DNA of 64,000 nt from positions 62,001-126,000 of the forward strand of contig JACRED010000008.1 in the NCBI GenBank assembly GCA_016218415.1. The letters run 5' to 3'. The position numbers and the translations under genes were made by a program. This stretch comes from Nitrosomonadales bacterium (lineage in GTDB: Bacteria; Pseudomonadota; Gammaproteobacteria; Burkholderiales; Gallionellaceae). How positions within the stretch are numbered: the stretch's first letter is position 1; every line of letters starts with the position of its first letter. Positions 28,198-37,360 of the stretch are shown here, piece by piece. The notes beneath the pieces are model-generated. The model was given only the letters and a program-made list of their open reading frames with translations. It had not been told where the DNA came from and ran no database searches.

Positions 28198-28365
28198 ATG
28201 CGTTCTGGCATTATTCTGGGCATCATCGTAATTTTGGTTCTGTCGCTGCAAGGCTGCGGACGCAAAGGTGCGCTCAGGCTTCCCGTGAACCCTGCGCCAC
28301 CACCAATCTCGACCACTCCCGATCCGCAGAAAGCGGACATGCCATCCATCCATCCAAGCAAGTAA
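28198..28365 (+). CDS. lptM: LPS-assembly lipoprotein LptM (YifL family)
   Basis: 55 residues. A lipoprotein signal peptide ends in LQGC with the lipobox Cys at about position 20, followed by the family's short GRKGALRLP motif and a Pro-rich tail. LptM assists maturation of the LptD/E translocon in the outer membrane. It ends 2 bp before lysA, the conserved proteobacterial neighbour. The gene falls below the usual length cut-off. Confidence 0.88.
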   Translation: MRSGIILGIIVILVLSLQGCGRKGALRLPVNPAPPPISTTPDPQKADMPSIHPSK

Positions 28366-28367
28366 CC

Positions 28368-29615
28368 ATGAACGATTATTTTCATTATCAAGGCGGCGCC
28401 CTGTATGCCGAAAGTGTTGCGCTGACGGATATCGCGGCGCAATTTGGCACACCCTGCTACGTGTATTCGCGCGCCGCGCTGACCGACGGCTTCCGCCAGT
28501 TCACGCAGGCGTTGCAGGGTCGCGAACATCTGGTGTGCTATGCGGTGAAGGCCAATTCCAACCTGGCTATCCTGAACGTGTTTGCGCGCCTTGGGGCGGG
28601 TTTCGACATCGTTTCCGGCGGAGAATTGCAGCGCGTGCTGGCGGCTGGCGGCGATGCGCGCAAGGTGGTGTTTTCCGGCGTGGGCAAGACCGTTGCCGAG
28701 ATGCGCATGGCGCTGGACGCGGATATCCTGTGCTTCAATGTCGAGTCAGCCGCCGAACTTGATCGGCTTAACGAAGTGGCGGGCAGCATGGGCAAGGTCG
28801 CGGCGATCAGCCTGCGGGTGAACCCGGATGTGGATGCCAAGACCCATCCCTATATTTCCACCGGCCTGAAGCAGAACAAATTCGGCGTGGCCTACACCGA
28901 AGCGCTGGCGCTGTATCGCAAGGCGGCGGCGCTGCCGCATTTGCGCGTCACCGGCATGGATTGCCACATCGGCTCCCAGCTCACCGCAACCAGCCCGTTC
29001 ATCGCTGCTGCGGAAAAGGTATTGGCGCTGGTGGATAGACTGGCTGCTGAGGGGATCGTACTGGAGCATCTTGATCTGGGCGGCGGTCTGGGCATACGTT
29101 ATAACGATGAAACCCCCCCGGCGATTGCCGATTATGTCGGCGCCCTGCTGTCCGCGCTGGCCGGGCGCAGCGAGAAACTTATTCTGGAGCCGGGCCGCGT
29201 GCTGGTAGGCAATGCCGGGGTGTTGCTGACGCGCGTGGAGTATCTCAAGCACGGCGAAGAAAAGAATTTTGCCATCGTGGATGCCGCGATGAACGACCTG
29301 ATGCGCCCGGCTTTGTACGATGCCTGGCACGAAATTCTGCCGGTAAAACGCGAAAACCACGCGCTGCAGAACTACGAAGTGGTGGGGCCGATCTGCGAAA
29401 CGGGGGACTTTATCGGCCATGAACGCGACCTGGCAATCGCGCCGCAATCCTTGTTGGCTGTGCTTTCCACAGGTGCATACGGGATGAGCATGAGCTCCAA
29501 CTACAACACCCGGCCGCGTGCTGCGGAGGTGATGGTGGATGGCAACGGGGTGCATCTGGTACGCGAGCGGGAGTCGGTCGCGCAGCTGTATGCGGGGGAA
29601 AAAATCGTTTCGTAG
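28368..29615 (+). CDS. lysA: Diaminopimelate decarboxylase
   Basis: 415 residues, a fold type III PLP enzyme. The PLP lysine is in VCYAVKANSNLAIL, the glycine-rich phosphate loop in DLGGGLGIRY, and the substrate/dimer motifs are EPGRVLVGNAGVLL, GPICETGDFIG and GAYGMSMSSNYN. It makes lysine from meso-diaminopimelate in the last step of the pathway. It forms an operon with lptM. Confidence 0.96.
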   Translation: MNDYFHYQGGALYAESVALTDIAAQFGTPCYVYSRAALTDGFRQFTQALQGREHLVCYAVKANSNLAILNVFARLGAGFDIVSGGELQRVLAAGGDARKVVFSGVGKTVAEMRMALDADILCFNVESAAELDRLNEVAGSMGKVAAISLRVNPDVDAKTHPYISTGLKQNKFGVAYTEALALYRKAAALPHLRVTGMDCHIGSQLTATSPFIAAAEKVLALVDRLAAEGIVLEHLDLGGGLGIRYNDETPPAIADYVGALLSALAGRSEKLILEPGRVLVGNAGVLLTRVEYLKHGEEKNFAIVDAAMNDLMRPALYDAWHEILPVKRENHALQNYEVVGPICETGDFIGHERDLAIAPQSLLAVLSTGAYGMSMSSNYNTRPRAAEVMVDGNGVHLVRERESVAQLYAGEKIVS

Positions 29616-29775
29616 CTGTTGCAATTTTATTGAAACTTTTTCACGAAATTTGTTGCGCGATTTTTTAAACGTGGATACAGTGCCGATGCCGCAAGCGTCT
29701 TTAAACTAAATACGGGGCGTTTGGGTGTGCAGTGAGTCATGTAGAAAGTTCTAAAATTTTTTATGGAGAATGAAA

Positions 29776-30189
29776 ATGGCAACATCAAAAACGCCCGCAG
29801 CAAAAAAACCCGTAGCCAAGAAAGCCGCCGCTAAGCCAGCTGCCAAGCCAGCTGCAAAGAAAGTGGCAGCAAAAAAACCGGCAGCGAAAAAAGTAGCAAC
29901 CAAAAAACCGGCAGTTAAAAAAGTCGTTGCGAAAAAGCCGGTAGCGAAAAAAGCAGCTGCCAAAAAAGTTGCGGCCAAAAAGCCGGCAGCGAAAAAAGCA
30001 GCCGCCAAAAAGCCGGCAGTCAAAAAGGCCGCAGCGAAAAAGCCAGTAGCGAAAAAAGCAGCCGCCAAAAAGCCGGCAGTCAAAAAGGCCGCAGCAAAAA
30101 AGCCGGCAGCGAAAAAAGCAGTCGCCAAAAAACCAGCAGCCAAGAAATCGGCAGCCAAGCCAGCTGGCAAGGGTATTCTGGGCGCGTAA
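29776..30189 (+). CDS. Histone H1-like Ala/Lys-rich DNA-binding protein
   Basis: 137 residues made almost entirely of AAKKPA-type repeats, homologous in composition to bacterial H1-like proteins and the C-terminal tail of eukaryotic H1. It should be nucleoid-associated and bind DNA non-specifically. GGAG at 29765-29768 fits ATG 29776 (7-nt spacing) better than ATG 29770. The gene has internal DNA repeats and a long antisense open frame that is a by-product of these. The 160-bp upstream gap shows no other gene. Confidence 0.85.
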   Translation: MATSKTPAAKKPVAKKAAAKPAAKPAAKKVAAKKPAAKKVATKKPAVKKVVAKKPVAKKAAAKKVAAKKPAAKKAAAKKPAVKKAAAKKPVAKKAAAKKPAVKKAAAKKPAAKKAVAKKPAAKKSAAKPAGKGILGA

Positions 30190-30200
30190 TTTTGCCTCGC

Positions 30201-30232
30201 AAGGGGCGTGGTCTGTTTCCTCGCCCTTTTTG
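30201..30232 (+). terminator. Intrinsic terminator after the H1-like gene
   Basis: Stem AAGGGGCG / CGCCCTTT (8 pairs, one G-T) around a 13-nt loop, followed by TTT. It stands 12 nt after the stop codon. Confidence 0.6.
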
Positions 30233-30382
30233 ATTGCTCATTTTGCTGTCGCAAATTCCCGTGTTTTGCGCGGGATGTCTCCCTGTCCCCTCTTAAAAAG
30301 TCCCCGGTAGAACGCGCGACTTGTCGCGGCTCCCCTGGGAACCGTCAGTTTTTTCTTCAGGATTTTCGGGTTCTGGAAGTTT

Positions 30383-31837
30383 TCAGATCAGGAAGATCGT
30401 CGCCAGCCCCAGGAAGATGAAGAATCCGCCGCTGTCGGTAATGGCGGTGATCATCACGCTGGAGCCTATGGCCGGATCGCGACCGAGCTTCTGCATCGCG
30501 AGCGGGATCGCCATGCCGATGATGGCGCCCACCAGCAGGTTGAGCAGCATCGCGCTGGTCATCACGATGCCGAGCGCCACACTGTGGTACAGGAAATAGG
30601 CGAACAATCCGGCAATGCCGCCCCACAGCAATCCGTTAAATCCCCCGATCGCAAGCTCCTTGAGCATCAGCCTGCGCGCATTGCCCTGGGTGATCTGTCC
30701 CAGCGCGAGCGAGCGGATGGTGATGGTGGTGGTCTGGTTCGCCGAATTCCCGGCGATACCGGCGACGATGGGCATCAGGGTGGCCAGCGCGACGAATTTC
30801 TCTATCGTATTCTCGAAGTTGCCGATCACACGGGAGGCGAAAAATGCGGTACAAAGGTTCAGCGCCAGCCAAGCCCAGCGGTTCTGCGCGCTCTTCCACA
30901 CGGAGGCGAAAATATCTTCCTCTTCGCGCAAACCGGCCAGATTCAATACATCGCTTTCCGATTCGGTACGGATGAAATCCAGCACCACGTTTACCGTTAC
31001 CCGCCCGACCAGCTTGCCGTCCTCATCGATCACCGGCGCGGAAACCAGGTCGTAGCGTTCGAAAGCCTGCGCCGCCTGATCCGCTTTTTCTTCCGGATGC
31101 AGTTGTATGGTTTCGGTCAGCATCAGGCTGCCGACGACCACTTCCGGCTCGTTGACCACGATCAGGTTGATCGGCAGAACGCCCTTGAAATGGTCATCAC
31201 GATCGACCACGAACACCTGGTCGGTGTGGTCCGGCAGTACATCGAAACGGCGCAGGTAGCGTGACACGACTTCCAGTGTGACATCCTCGCGGACCTGGAC
31301 CATGTTGAAATCCATCAGCGCGCCGACCGAATCTTCGGAATACGACATCGCTTCGCGCAGCTGCTCGCGTTCCTCGATGGAAAGCGACTTGAACACGTCG
31401 CGCATCACGTTCTGGGGCAGATCGGGCGCGAGATCGGCGAGCTCGTCGGTGTCGAGCTGTTCGGCGGCGGCGCGCAGTTCCTCACGGTTCATCGTTGCGA
31501 TCAGCGATTCGCGAACCGCATCGGAAACTTCGATCAGGATGTCGCCGTCCCGCTCGGCCTTGACCAGATCCCATACCAGCAGGCGCTGGTCGATGGGCAA
31601 TGCTTCCAGAATGAAGGCGATGTCCGCGGGATGCAGGCTGTCCAGCTTGCGGTGCAACTCGGCGAGATGCTGCTTGTGCACCAGCGTGTCAACCAGGGTG
31701 TGGCGATCCTCGCGCGGTATTTCCTGGCGATGGATCACTTCTTCGAGCAGGGCATGCTTGTGCAGCAGCGACTCCACCTGCTTGAGGTGGTCCTGCACAT
31801 TTTCGGTGTAATGATGTTCCTGATTGGTGTCGGTCAT
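30383..31837 (-). CDS. mgtE: Magnesium transporter MgtE
   Basis: 484 residues. The N-terminal superhelical domain (LHPADIAFILEALPIDQRLLVWDLV) is followed by two CBS domains (about residues 170-290) and a C-terminal five-helix channel domain (WAWLALNLCTAFFASRVI, ATLMPIVAGIAGNSANQTTTITIRSLALG). The PxxGGNxG-like pore motif is present as MPIVAGIAGN. It is a Mg2+-gated Mg2+ channel of the inner membrane. There is no room for a leader regulator, since mtgA ends 52 bp upstream. Confidence 0.95.
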   Translation of the reverse strand: MTDTNQEHHYTENVQDHLKQVESLLHKHALLEEVIHRQEIPREDRHTLVDTLVHKQHLAELHRKLDSLHPADIAFILEALPIDQRLLVWDLVKAERDGDILIEVSDAVRESLIATMNREELRAAAEQLDTDELADLAPDLPQNVMRDVFKSLSIEEREQLREAMSYSEDSVGALMDFNMVQVREDVTLEVVSRYLRRFDVLPDHTDQVFVVDRDDHFKGVLPINLIVVNEPEVVVGSLMLTETIQLHPEEKADQAAQAFERYDLVSAPVIDEDGKLVGRVTVNVVLDFIRTESESDVLNLAGLREEEDIFASVWKSAQNRWAWLALNLCTAFFASRVIGNFENTIEKFVALATLMPIVAGIAGNSANQTTTITIRSLALGQITQGNARRLMLKELAIGGFNGLLWGGIAGLFAYFLYHSVALGIVMTSAMLLNLLVGAIIGMAIPLAMQKLGRDPAIGSSVMITAITDSGGFFIFLGLATIFLI

Positions 31838-31889
31838 CGCGCCAGTCCTTTGAGTCGCGCGCTATTGTAAAGAAAACACCGGCGTGATG

Positions 31890-32600
31890 TCAGGGAATTT
31901 CCGCCTCGTACATGCGCCCGAGAATGATCTCGGTCTTGCGCTGCAAGCCGCGCGCTTCGCGATGCCTGTCGTAGTAGCGCGGATTGGGCACCATTGCGGC
32001 GAGCCGCGCGGCCTGATCCGCGGAAAGTTGCGCGGCGCTGACGCGGAAATAATGCCGTGCGGCGGCCTCCGCGCCGAACACCCCGTCGCCCCATTCGATC
32101 ACATTCAGATAGATCTCGAAGATGCGCTGCTTGTCCATCACCGTTTCCAGCATCACGGTGATTGCCGCCTCCTCCAGCTTGCGCCAGGGCGTGCGCCGGG
32201 TGGAAAGGAACAGGTTCTTGGCCAGTTGCTGGCTGATGGTGGAGCCGCCCGCGACGATCTTGCCCTTCTTCAGATTTTTCTCGTAGGCCTTCTGTATGCC
32301 TTCCCAGTCGAAGCCCTCGTGATCGACGAACCGGGCGTCCTCGGCGGCGATCAGCGCGCGTTTTAGGTTGCCGGAGATTTTTGAATAAGGCACCCACTGG
32401 TGCCGAAGTTCGGCATCGGGATTCTTGTCCTGCATGATCTCCAGCCGGGTTTCCATGAATGCGCTGCTGGACGGATTGAATTTGATCCACCAGCAGATAT
32501 GCGCGAACAGCCAGACCTGGTAGAGCAGCACCAGACCGATCGCAACCGCGAGCACGCGCCATACCCAGCCCCGTGATTTGGCGGCGCGCGATTTGCCCAT
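31890..32600 (-). CDS. mtgA: Monofunctional biosynthetic peptidoglycan transglycosylase
   Basis: 236 residues. One N-terminal membrane anchor (VWRVLAVAIGLVLLYQVWLF) precedes a GT51 domain with the catalytic EDARFVDHEGFDW motif, GGSTISQQLAKNLFLS and RRTPWRKLEEAAITVMLE. It polymerises lipid II into glycan strands in the periplasm. The start codon shares a base with the aroE stop, so both genes are coupled. Confidence 0.95.
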   Translation of the reverse strand: MGKSRAAKSRGWVWRVLAVAIGLVLLYQVWLFAHICWWIKFNPSSSAFMETRLEIMQDKNPDAELRHQWVPYSKISGNLKRALIAAEDARFVDHEGFDWEGIQKAYEKNLKKGKIVAGGSTISQQLAKNLFLSTRRTPWRKLEEAAITVMLETVMDKQRIFEIYLNVIEWGDGVFGAEAAARHYFRVSAAQLSADQAARLAAMVPNPRYYDRHREARGLQRKTEIILGRMYEAEIP

Positions 32601-33433
32601 TACGGCTTGCGAAGCGCGGCGATGACCGGCGCGGTGTCGGGGCGCACGCCGCGCCAGATATAGAATGCTTCGGCAGCCTGTTCGACCAGCATGCCGAGTC
32701 CATCTGCAACGATAGCAGCGCCGTGTTCGCGCGCAAATTTCATGAACGGCGTTACGCGTCCGTACATCATGTCGTAGGCCAGCGCGCCGGGGGCGAAGAT
32801 GCCAAGTGGTAACGGCGGCATTTCGTCGGTCAGCCCAGTAGAAGTGGCGTTGATGACTACATCAAATTTTTGGTCTTCAAGTTCTTGGTAACTATAACCT
32901 TTGACCCTTGCAGATGGACTGCATGCTCTTGCGAGAGCATGCGCTTTTTCTACGGTACGATTTGCAATAACAAGAGTTGTGCCAGGCATTTGGCTGAGTA
33001 GTAACGAAGCTGCTTGGGTGGCCACTCCTATGGCGGCCCCACCCGCCCCCATCAGCAATATTCGCTTACCGCGTAAATTTGCATGGAGATTTTGTTCGAT
33101 ATCTCGCAGCAAACCAACTCCATCCGTGTTGTGAGCCTTAATCTGGCCATCCTGAAATTCAAGCGTATTGGCCGCATGTGCAAAACCGACCTCGAATGTA
33201 AATTCAACAGGTACAGACAGCTGATAAGCTTGTTGTTTAAACGGCACCGTGACATTGCAGCCCTTGTAGCCTTCCTTGCGCAGCCGCTCGACAGTCGCCG
33301 CGAACCCATCCAGCGGCGCTTCGATTTTTTCATAGCTGATGTCCTGCCCGGTCTGCTCGGCGAACATCCTGTGGATCTGCGGCGATTTGCTGTGTGATAT
33401 AGGGTTGCCGATGACGGCGTATTTGTCGGTCAT
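32600..33433 (-). CDS. aroE: Shikimate dehydrogenase (NADP+)
   Basis: 277 residues. The shikimate-binding start is YAVIGNPISHSKSPQIH, the catalytic Lys/Asp pair lies in NVTVPFKQQAY and AHNTDGVGLLRDIE, and the NADP loop is GAGGAAIGVATQAA. ATG 33433 is the usual family start; GTG 33442 overlapping the upstream stop is an alternative. The middle third (about 32860-33240) is clearly AT-richer than the ends and contains a perfect 9-bp hairpin, suggesting a mosaic gene. Confidence 0.94.
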   Translation of the reverse strand: MTDKYAVIGNPISHSKSPQIHRMFAEQTGQDISYEKIEAPLDGFAATVERLRKEGYKGCNVTVPFKQQAYQLSVPVEFTFEVGFAHAANTLEFQDGQIKAHNTDGVGLLRDIEQNLHANLRGKRILLMGAGGAAIGVATQAASLLLSQMPGTTLVIANRTVEKAHALARACSPSARVKGYSYQELEDQKFDVVINATSTGLTDEMPPLPLGIFAPGALAYDMMYGRVTPFMKFAREHGAAIVADGLGMLVEQAAEAFYIWRGVRPDTAPVIAALRKP

Positions 33434-33438
33434 GATGG

Positions 33439-34323
33439 TCACTCGCTCTCCAGCCGGTCGGACGAGGTGAACGTCCAGGTGCGGGTGATGGTCAGGATGT
33501 CGGTATCCTTGGTGATGCTGGGGGGCAGTGGCGCGTAGGGGGCGGCGAGCTTGACGATACGCATCGCCGCCGCATCCAGGATGCGCTGCCCCGAAGATTT
33601 GCTCACCTCGACGGTTTCCACGCTGCCATCCTTGCGGATCGAAACGCTGAGTTGCAACCTGCCATAGATCTTTTCGCGGCGCGCCTGTTCGGGGTAATTC
33701 AGGTTGCCGATACGTTCCACTTTGACGCGCCAGTCCTCGATATATTGCGCGAAGCGGAATTCCTGCGTGCGTGCGCCGATGTATTTGCGGCGGGGCAGTT
33801 TTTGATAGGCATCCCAGTTCTTGTCGATCTGCGCTTCCAGCCGCACGATCTCCAGCGCTCTTTGCACCAGGTCGTCGCCGTTATTGTTGGCCGCGTTATT
33901 CTGTTTCCTGATATCCGGCTGCGCTATGCGGTATTCGCTCTTCAACTGGGTCAGCAAGCGCCGGTTTTCTTCCTCCAGTTGGGCGATGCTCTTGGCGTTC
34001 TTCTCCAGCGTGAAGCGCTTGTCGTCGCGCAGGGTCGGCAGCGGGCTTTTGGCCTGACGGTCTTCGGCGGTATTGCCGCCGCCGTCGAGATTGGCCTGTG
34101 CCAGCGCGTCGGCGGTTAACGGCCTGGACTTTGACTTGGTGTTGACCAGCACGACCTGTAGCGGCTGGGTAATGCTCGCCGCGCTGGGCGGATTGGGCAG
34201 CACCAGCGCAATGCCAAACAGCAGAAATGCGTGGAGCACGACGGAGAATGCCATCGAAAAGGATAGCGATGTCGTCAGGTGTGGCGAGATCGCCGCCAGC
34301 CGGATTGTGGGCCTGCTGATCAA
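33439..34323 (-). CDS. TonB/TolA-like energy transducer
   Basis: 294 residues. It has an N-terminal membrane anchor (FSMAFSVVLHAFLLFGIALVL), a long periplasmic stretch with a coiled coil (KSIAQLEEENRRLLTQLKSEY) and a C-terminal TonB fold (LNYPEQARREKIYGRLQLSVSI, AAMRIVKLAAPYAPLPPSI). I chose TTG 34323, which overlaps the upstream stop (TTGA); ATG 34254 just before the anchor is the alternative. The longer open frame to 34566 is inside the RNB gene. The receptor partner is unknown. Confidence 0.85.
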   Translation of the reverse strand: MISRPTIRLAAISPHLTTSLSFSMAFSVVLHAFLLFGIALVLPNPPSAASITQPLQVVLVNTKSKSRPLTADALAQANLDGGGNTAEDRQAKSPLPTLRDDKRFTLEKNAKSIAQLEEENRRLLTQLKSEYRIAQPDIRKQNNAANNNGDDLVQRALEIVRLEAQIDKNWDAYQKLPRRKYIGARTQEFRFAQYIEDWRVKVERIGNLNYPEQARREKIYGRLQLSVSIRKDGSVETVEVSKSSGQRILDAAAMRIVKLAAPYAPLPPSITKDTDILTITRTWTFTSSDRLESE

Positions 34324-36212
34324 GCGGCCTCCTCCACCTTGGCGACAAAGCGCGTCTCGATATCCAGATCCAGCAGGTCGATTGCACCGATGGCCAGTTG
34401 CACGCGTGTATTGGCGGGCAGCTCCGGCAGCGAAGGCACTTTGAAGACCAGCGGGATATCGACGAGCTTGACCAGATTCTCGCGCAGCACGGTGGCCGTA
34501 ACGATAAGCTCCGGCGGGGAAGCCTGGGCCTGCCCGGCTTGTTCCTGCTGCAACCAGCGCAGGCACCAGTAGCGTTCCATGCTGCGCTGGAAGTCGTTAT
34601 AGACGCCGTACATGACATCGAAGTCGCGCATCGTGCTGTACAGCGCGGGGTCGTTCTTCGGATAGGCGGGCTCTGCGTCGCGCAGCATCGCGATGATCTG
34701 GCGCTGGTTCACCATGTCCACGTAGCGGCGCAGCGGCGAGCTCGACCACATGTATTGCGCCACGCCCAGACCTTGGTGCGGGGCCGCGACCGTGCTCATC
34801 TTTACCTTGCCGTTCTGCTGGGTGCGGTAGATGCCGACGAAGCCGTGCTCGGCAAGGTGCTTGCCCCATTCGCTGTTCACCAGGATCATCAGCTCGGAAA
34901 CCACCTTGTCGATAGGCGAGCCGCGCCGCCGCTGCGTGATGCTGACCCTGCAATTTTCGCTGGCAGGGTCATTTTCGATGTGGAAGTTGTAATCCATTTG
35001 CGTGCTGTTGTCGGACGGCTTGCCGCGGCCCTCTTCCAGCTTTTGCACCAGGCGCCACAACAATGCCAGTTCGTTCGCGTAAGGGTAATCGAGCCGGCCG
35101 GCCGCCAGCGTCTCTTCGTTGAACAGCGGTTCCAGCGTGTCATGGCGCAGGTTTGCGGCGATGTGTATCTTCTCGACGCGGCTCTCGTGACCCAATATCG
35201 CCAGCGTCTCGCCGTCCACTTCGTTATACATCGACAGCGCGGGGCAGACGCGATCCGCGCACAGCGTGAAGGCTTCCACCACGCTGTCCGGCAGCATCGT
35301 GATCTTACGGCCGGGCATGTATACCGTGGAAAGCCGCTGCGCGGCGATCTTGTCGCCATCCGAATCGCGCGGCATGCCCAGCGCGGGGGCGGCGAAGTGC
35401 ACGCCGATGCGCCAGTTGCCGTTGGGCAGCTTTTCCACCGAGAACGCATCGTCGATCTCCGTGGTGGCCGCATCGTCTATGCTGAAGGCGTTCGCTGTGG
35501 CCAGCGGCAATTCTTCCCACGCGCTCAATGCAACAGCCGGGAAGCCGGCACCCTTGGGGAAATGCTCGAGCAAGAAGCGCTGCAAATGATAATCGTGCGT
35601 GGATGGTAATGCGCCGCAGCGGTGCAGCAGGTGCGCGGCGGACAGATGCGTCGAGGCACAGGCGGCTTCCAGCGCTTTCACCTCGATGGTGTTGCGGTCG
35701 GGCTTGTAGAGAATCTGAGCAAGGTGTTCGGCGAACCGGGGCGGCAATTCAAAGGCGGTCAGTTGTTCGGTCATGCGCGCCTGCAGGGCCAGCTGCTGGC
35801 GCTTCTTCTCGGCACCGGCCAGCGCGGCTTTCAGCACATCCGGCGGGGCTGCGCGATAGCGGCCCTTGCCCTTCTTGTGGAAATAGATCGGCGCGCCATG
35901 CAGGCGCAGCAGCGCGGCGGCGGCCTCCAGCGAGTTGGGGACATGGCCGAAATATTCGGCGGCGATCTGTTCGGCGCCGAATTCCTCAGGCGGGCAACAC
36001 TCCCACAGGAATTCCACCTCTATGGTTTCCGCAAGGGCTTCCGCCTGGGCCATGAATTCGGCGAGCGCGGGCTGGCTGAAGCGCAGCATCACATTGACGG
36101 CCTTGACCTTGCTGCGCTTGCCGGACACGCTCTCGACCTGCAGGGAGGTGGTGTTATCGGTCATGATGCTGCCGACCTTGAAACTGCCTTCTTCTTCGTA
36201 AAAAATATTCAT
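34320..36212 (-). CDS. RNase II/R-family (RNB domain) exoribonuclease
   Basis: 630 residues. The RNB domain contains the catalytic acidic cluster AFSIDDAATTEIDDAFS, the VYMPGRKITMLPDSVVEAF segment and SSPLRRYVDMVNQRQI. The N-terminal part lacks clear cold-shock domains but has a KGKGRYRAAPPDVLKAALAG segment seen in this subgroup. It is a predicted 3'-5' single-strand RNA exonuclease, neither a canonical rnb nor a canonical rnr by length. It heads the coupled RNB-tonB-aroE-mtgA set. Confidence 0.88.
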   Translation of the reverse strand: MNIFYEEEGSFKVGSIMTDNTTSLQVESVSGKRSKVKAVNVMLRFSQPALAEFMAQAEALAETIEVEFLWECCPPEEFGAEQIAAEYFGHVPNSLEAAAALLRLHGAPIYFHKKGKGRYRAAPPDVLKAALAGAEKKRQQLALQARMTEQLTAFELPPRFAEHLAQILYKPDRNTIEVKALEAACASTHLSAAHLLHRCGALPSTHDYHLQRFLLEHFPKGAGFPAVALSAWEELPLATANAFSIDDAATTEIDDAFSVEKLPNGNWRIGVHFAAPALGMPRDSDGDKIAAQRLSTVYMPGRKITMLPDSVVEAFTLCADRVCPALSMYNEVDGETLAILGHESRVEKIHIAANLRHDTLEPLFNEETLAAGRLDYPYANELALLWRLVQKLEEGRGKPSDNSTQMDYNFHIENDPASENCRVSITQRRRGSPIDKVVSELMILVNSEWGKHLAEHGFVGIYRTQQNGKVKMSTVAAPHQGLGVAQYMWSSSPLRRYVDMVNQRQIIAMLRDAEPAYPKNDPALYSTMRDFDVMYGVYNDFQRSMERYWCLRWLQQEQAGQAQASPPELIVTATVLRENLVKLVDIPLVFKVPSLPELPANTRVQLAIGAIDLLDLDIETRFVAKVEEAA

Positions 36213-36384
36213 TGGGGGTGCGGCGAAAATAGTGGCGCGATTATACCCTGTCGGTGCTTCGTGACTTCATTCCGGGCTGTGCCGCTCACCGGTGCTAAAC
36301 TGCACCGACGCGACCGGGTCATGATGGGCCGGTCACGGGCAGAACCTTACGTCATCCCCGCTAGTTTTTAGAAAGGAACCCTTT

Positions 36385-36846
36385 ATGACTAATCCTGTAC
36401 ATTTTCTCGCTGTTGTTTCCTGTTGCGCATTAAGTGCCACGTGGGCACACGCAGAACCCAAGGCGCACGACATGCGGGGCACGCTGCATGAACAGGCGAT
36501 AGACCGGCATTTCAAGGAGATGGATGCCAACGATGATGGAACGATCACCAAGGCCGAGTTCGATGACTTTCACACCAAACATTTTCAGGATATAGACAGC
36601 AACAAGGACGGCAAACTGACCCGTGAAGAAATGAGGGAAGGGCACAAGGAAAAGCAGGAAAAATCCATGGCCATTCGATTTGATGAGGCGGATGCCAACC
36701 ATGACGGCGCGCTGAGCCGTGATGAGGCGGAAAAGATGCCGGGGCTGTCCGGGCGTTTCGGCAGAACAGATGCCAACAAGGATGGCAAACTCAGCCGCGA
36801 GGAAGTGGAAAACTCGATGAAAAGAATGCGCGGCTATCGCGAGTGA
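36385..36846 (+). CDS. EF-hand calcium-binding periplasmic protein
   Basis: 153 residues with a signal peptide (HFLAVVSCCALSATWAHA). There are four EF-hand loops: DANDDGTITKAE, DSNKDGKLTREE, DANHDGALSRDE and DANKDGKLSREE, each with Asp at positions 1 and 3 and an acidic residue at 12, so all should bind Ca2+. A signalling or buffering role in the periplasm is possible. An AAAGGAAC-type ribosome-binding site precedes ATG 36385. Confidence 0.88.
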   Translation: MTNPVHFLAVVSCCALSATWAHAEPKAHDMRGTLHEQAIDRHFKEMDANDDGTITKAEFDDFHTKHFQDIDSNKDGKLTREEMREGHKEKQEKSMAIRFDEADANHDGALSRDEAEKMPGLSGRFGRTDANKDGKLSREEVENSMKRMRGYRE

Positions 36847-36869
36847 GCGGTTTGCGGGACGCAGAAGAT

Positions 36870-36895
36870 ACAAGGCCAGCGAATGCTGGCCTTGT
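36870..36895. terminator. Bidirectional hairpin between EF-hand and cytochrome genes
   Basis: A perfect 11-bp stem ACAAGGCCAGC / GCTGGCCTTGT with a GAAT loop stands between convergent genes. T-runs are short, so termination efficiency is uncertain. Confidence 0.6.
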
Positions 36896-36915
36896 CGTTT
36901 ATCGCAGGGGAATGC

Positions 36916-37236
36916 TTACTTGTGCGACAGCATCCATTCCACCATGGCCTTGATCTCTTCATCGCTGACCGCATCGGGGGTGCGCGGCATGGCCATCTTG
37001 CCCCACACGCCGCCGCCGCCGGCACGTACTTTCTTCTCCAGCGTGACCTGCGCATCGGCGCTGCCCGCATACTTGGCGGCAATGGCCTTCACGTTCGGGC
37101 CGACCGCCTTGTCCTCCAGCTTGTGGCAGGAGAGGCATTTGTTTTTCTTGAACAGCGCCTCGCCATCGTCCGAGGCGAATGCGGCGGATGAAACACACAG
37201 GGCTGCTGCCATTGCAACGAGGTAACGGACTTTCAT
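36916..37236 (-). CDS. Cytochrome c class I (c551/c552 type)
   Basis: 106 residues. A signal peptide (VAMAAALCVSSAAFA) precedes the haem motif CLSCH at about residue 34 and the distal Met ligand in KMAMPRTPDAV. It is a small soluble periplasmic electron carrier, probably donating to an oxidase or nitrite reductase. GGAGACCATC precedes ATG 37236. An FNR-like site lies 61-74 nt upstream of the start codon. Confidence 0.93.
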   Translation of the reverse strand: MKVRYLVAMAAALCVSSAAFASDDGEALFKKNKCLSCHKLEDKAVGPNVKAIAAKYAGSADAQVTLEKKVRAGGGGVWGKMAMPRTPDAVSDEEIKAMVEWMLSHK

Positions 37237-37296
37237 GATGGTCTCCTTGGTGAAAAATGCGATGCGTGGAATCTACTCCCGACTACGGGCGGTATG

Positions 37297-37310
37297 TTGA
37301 CATAAATCAA
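37297..37310. promoter_or_regulatory. FNR/CRP-family-like operator
   Basis: TTGACATAAATCAA differs at one base from the FNR consensus TTGAT-N4-ATCAA. A TAGATT -10 on the minus strand (37275-37270) places the site's centre near -40.5, the class II activator position, upstream of the cytochrome c gene. Confidence 0.55.
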
Positions 37311-37360
37311 ACGGAAATACATGTTCGGAGCACCAAAGGCAGGCTGATGCCGGATGCGGG

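Noticed and set aside
29776..30189. CRISPR-like direct repeats
   Set aside because: The repetition is codon-level repetition of an Ala/Lys-rich protein with no spacers. No CRISPR array or cas gene was seen anywhere.
29751..30254. Minus-strand Phe/Ala/Gly repeat protein opposite the H1-like gene
   Set aside because: The FLAAAFFA repeats are the reverse reading of AAKKPA codon repeats and are not an independent membrane protein.
33439..34566. 375-codon version of the TonB-like protein
   Set aside because: The first 80 codons lie inside the RNB gene in another frame. TTG 34323 at the RNB stop is the better start.
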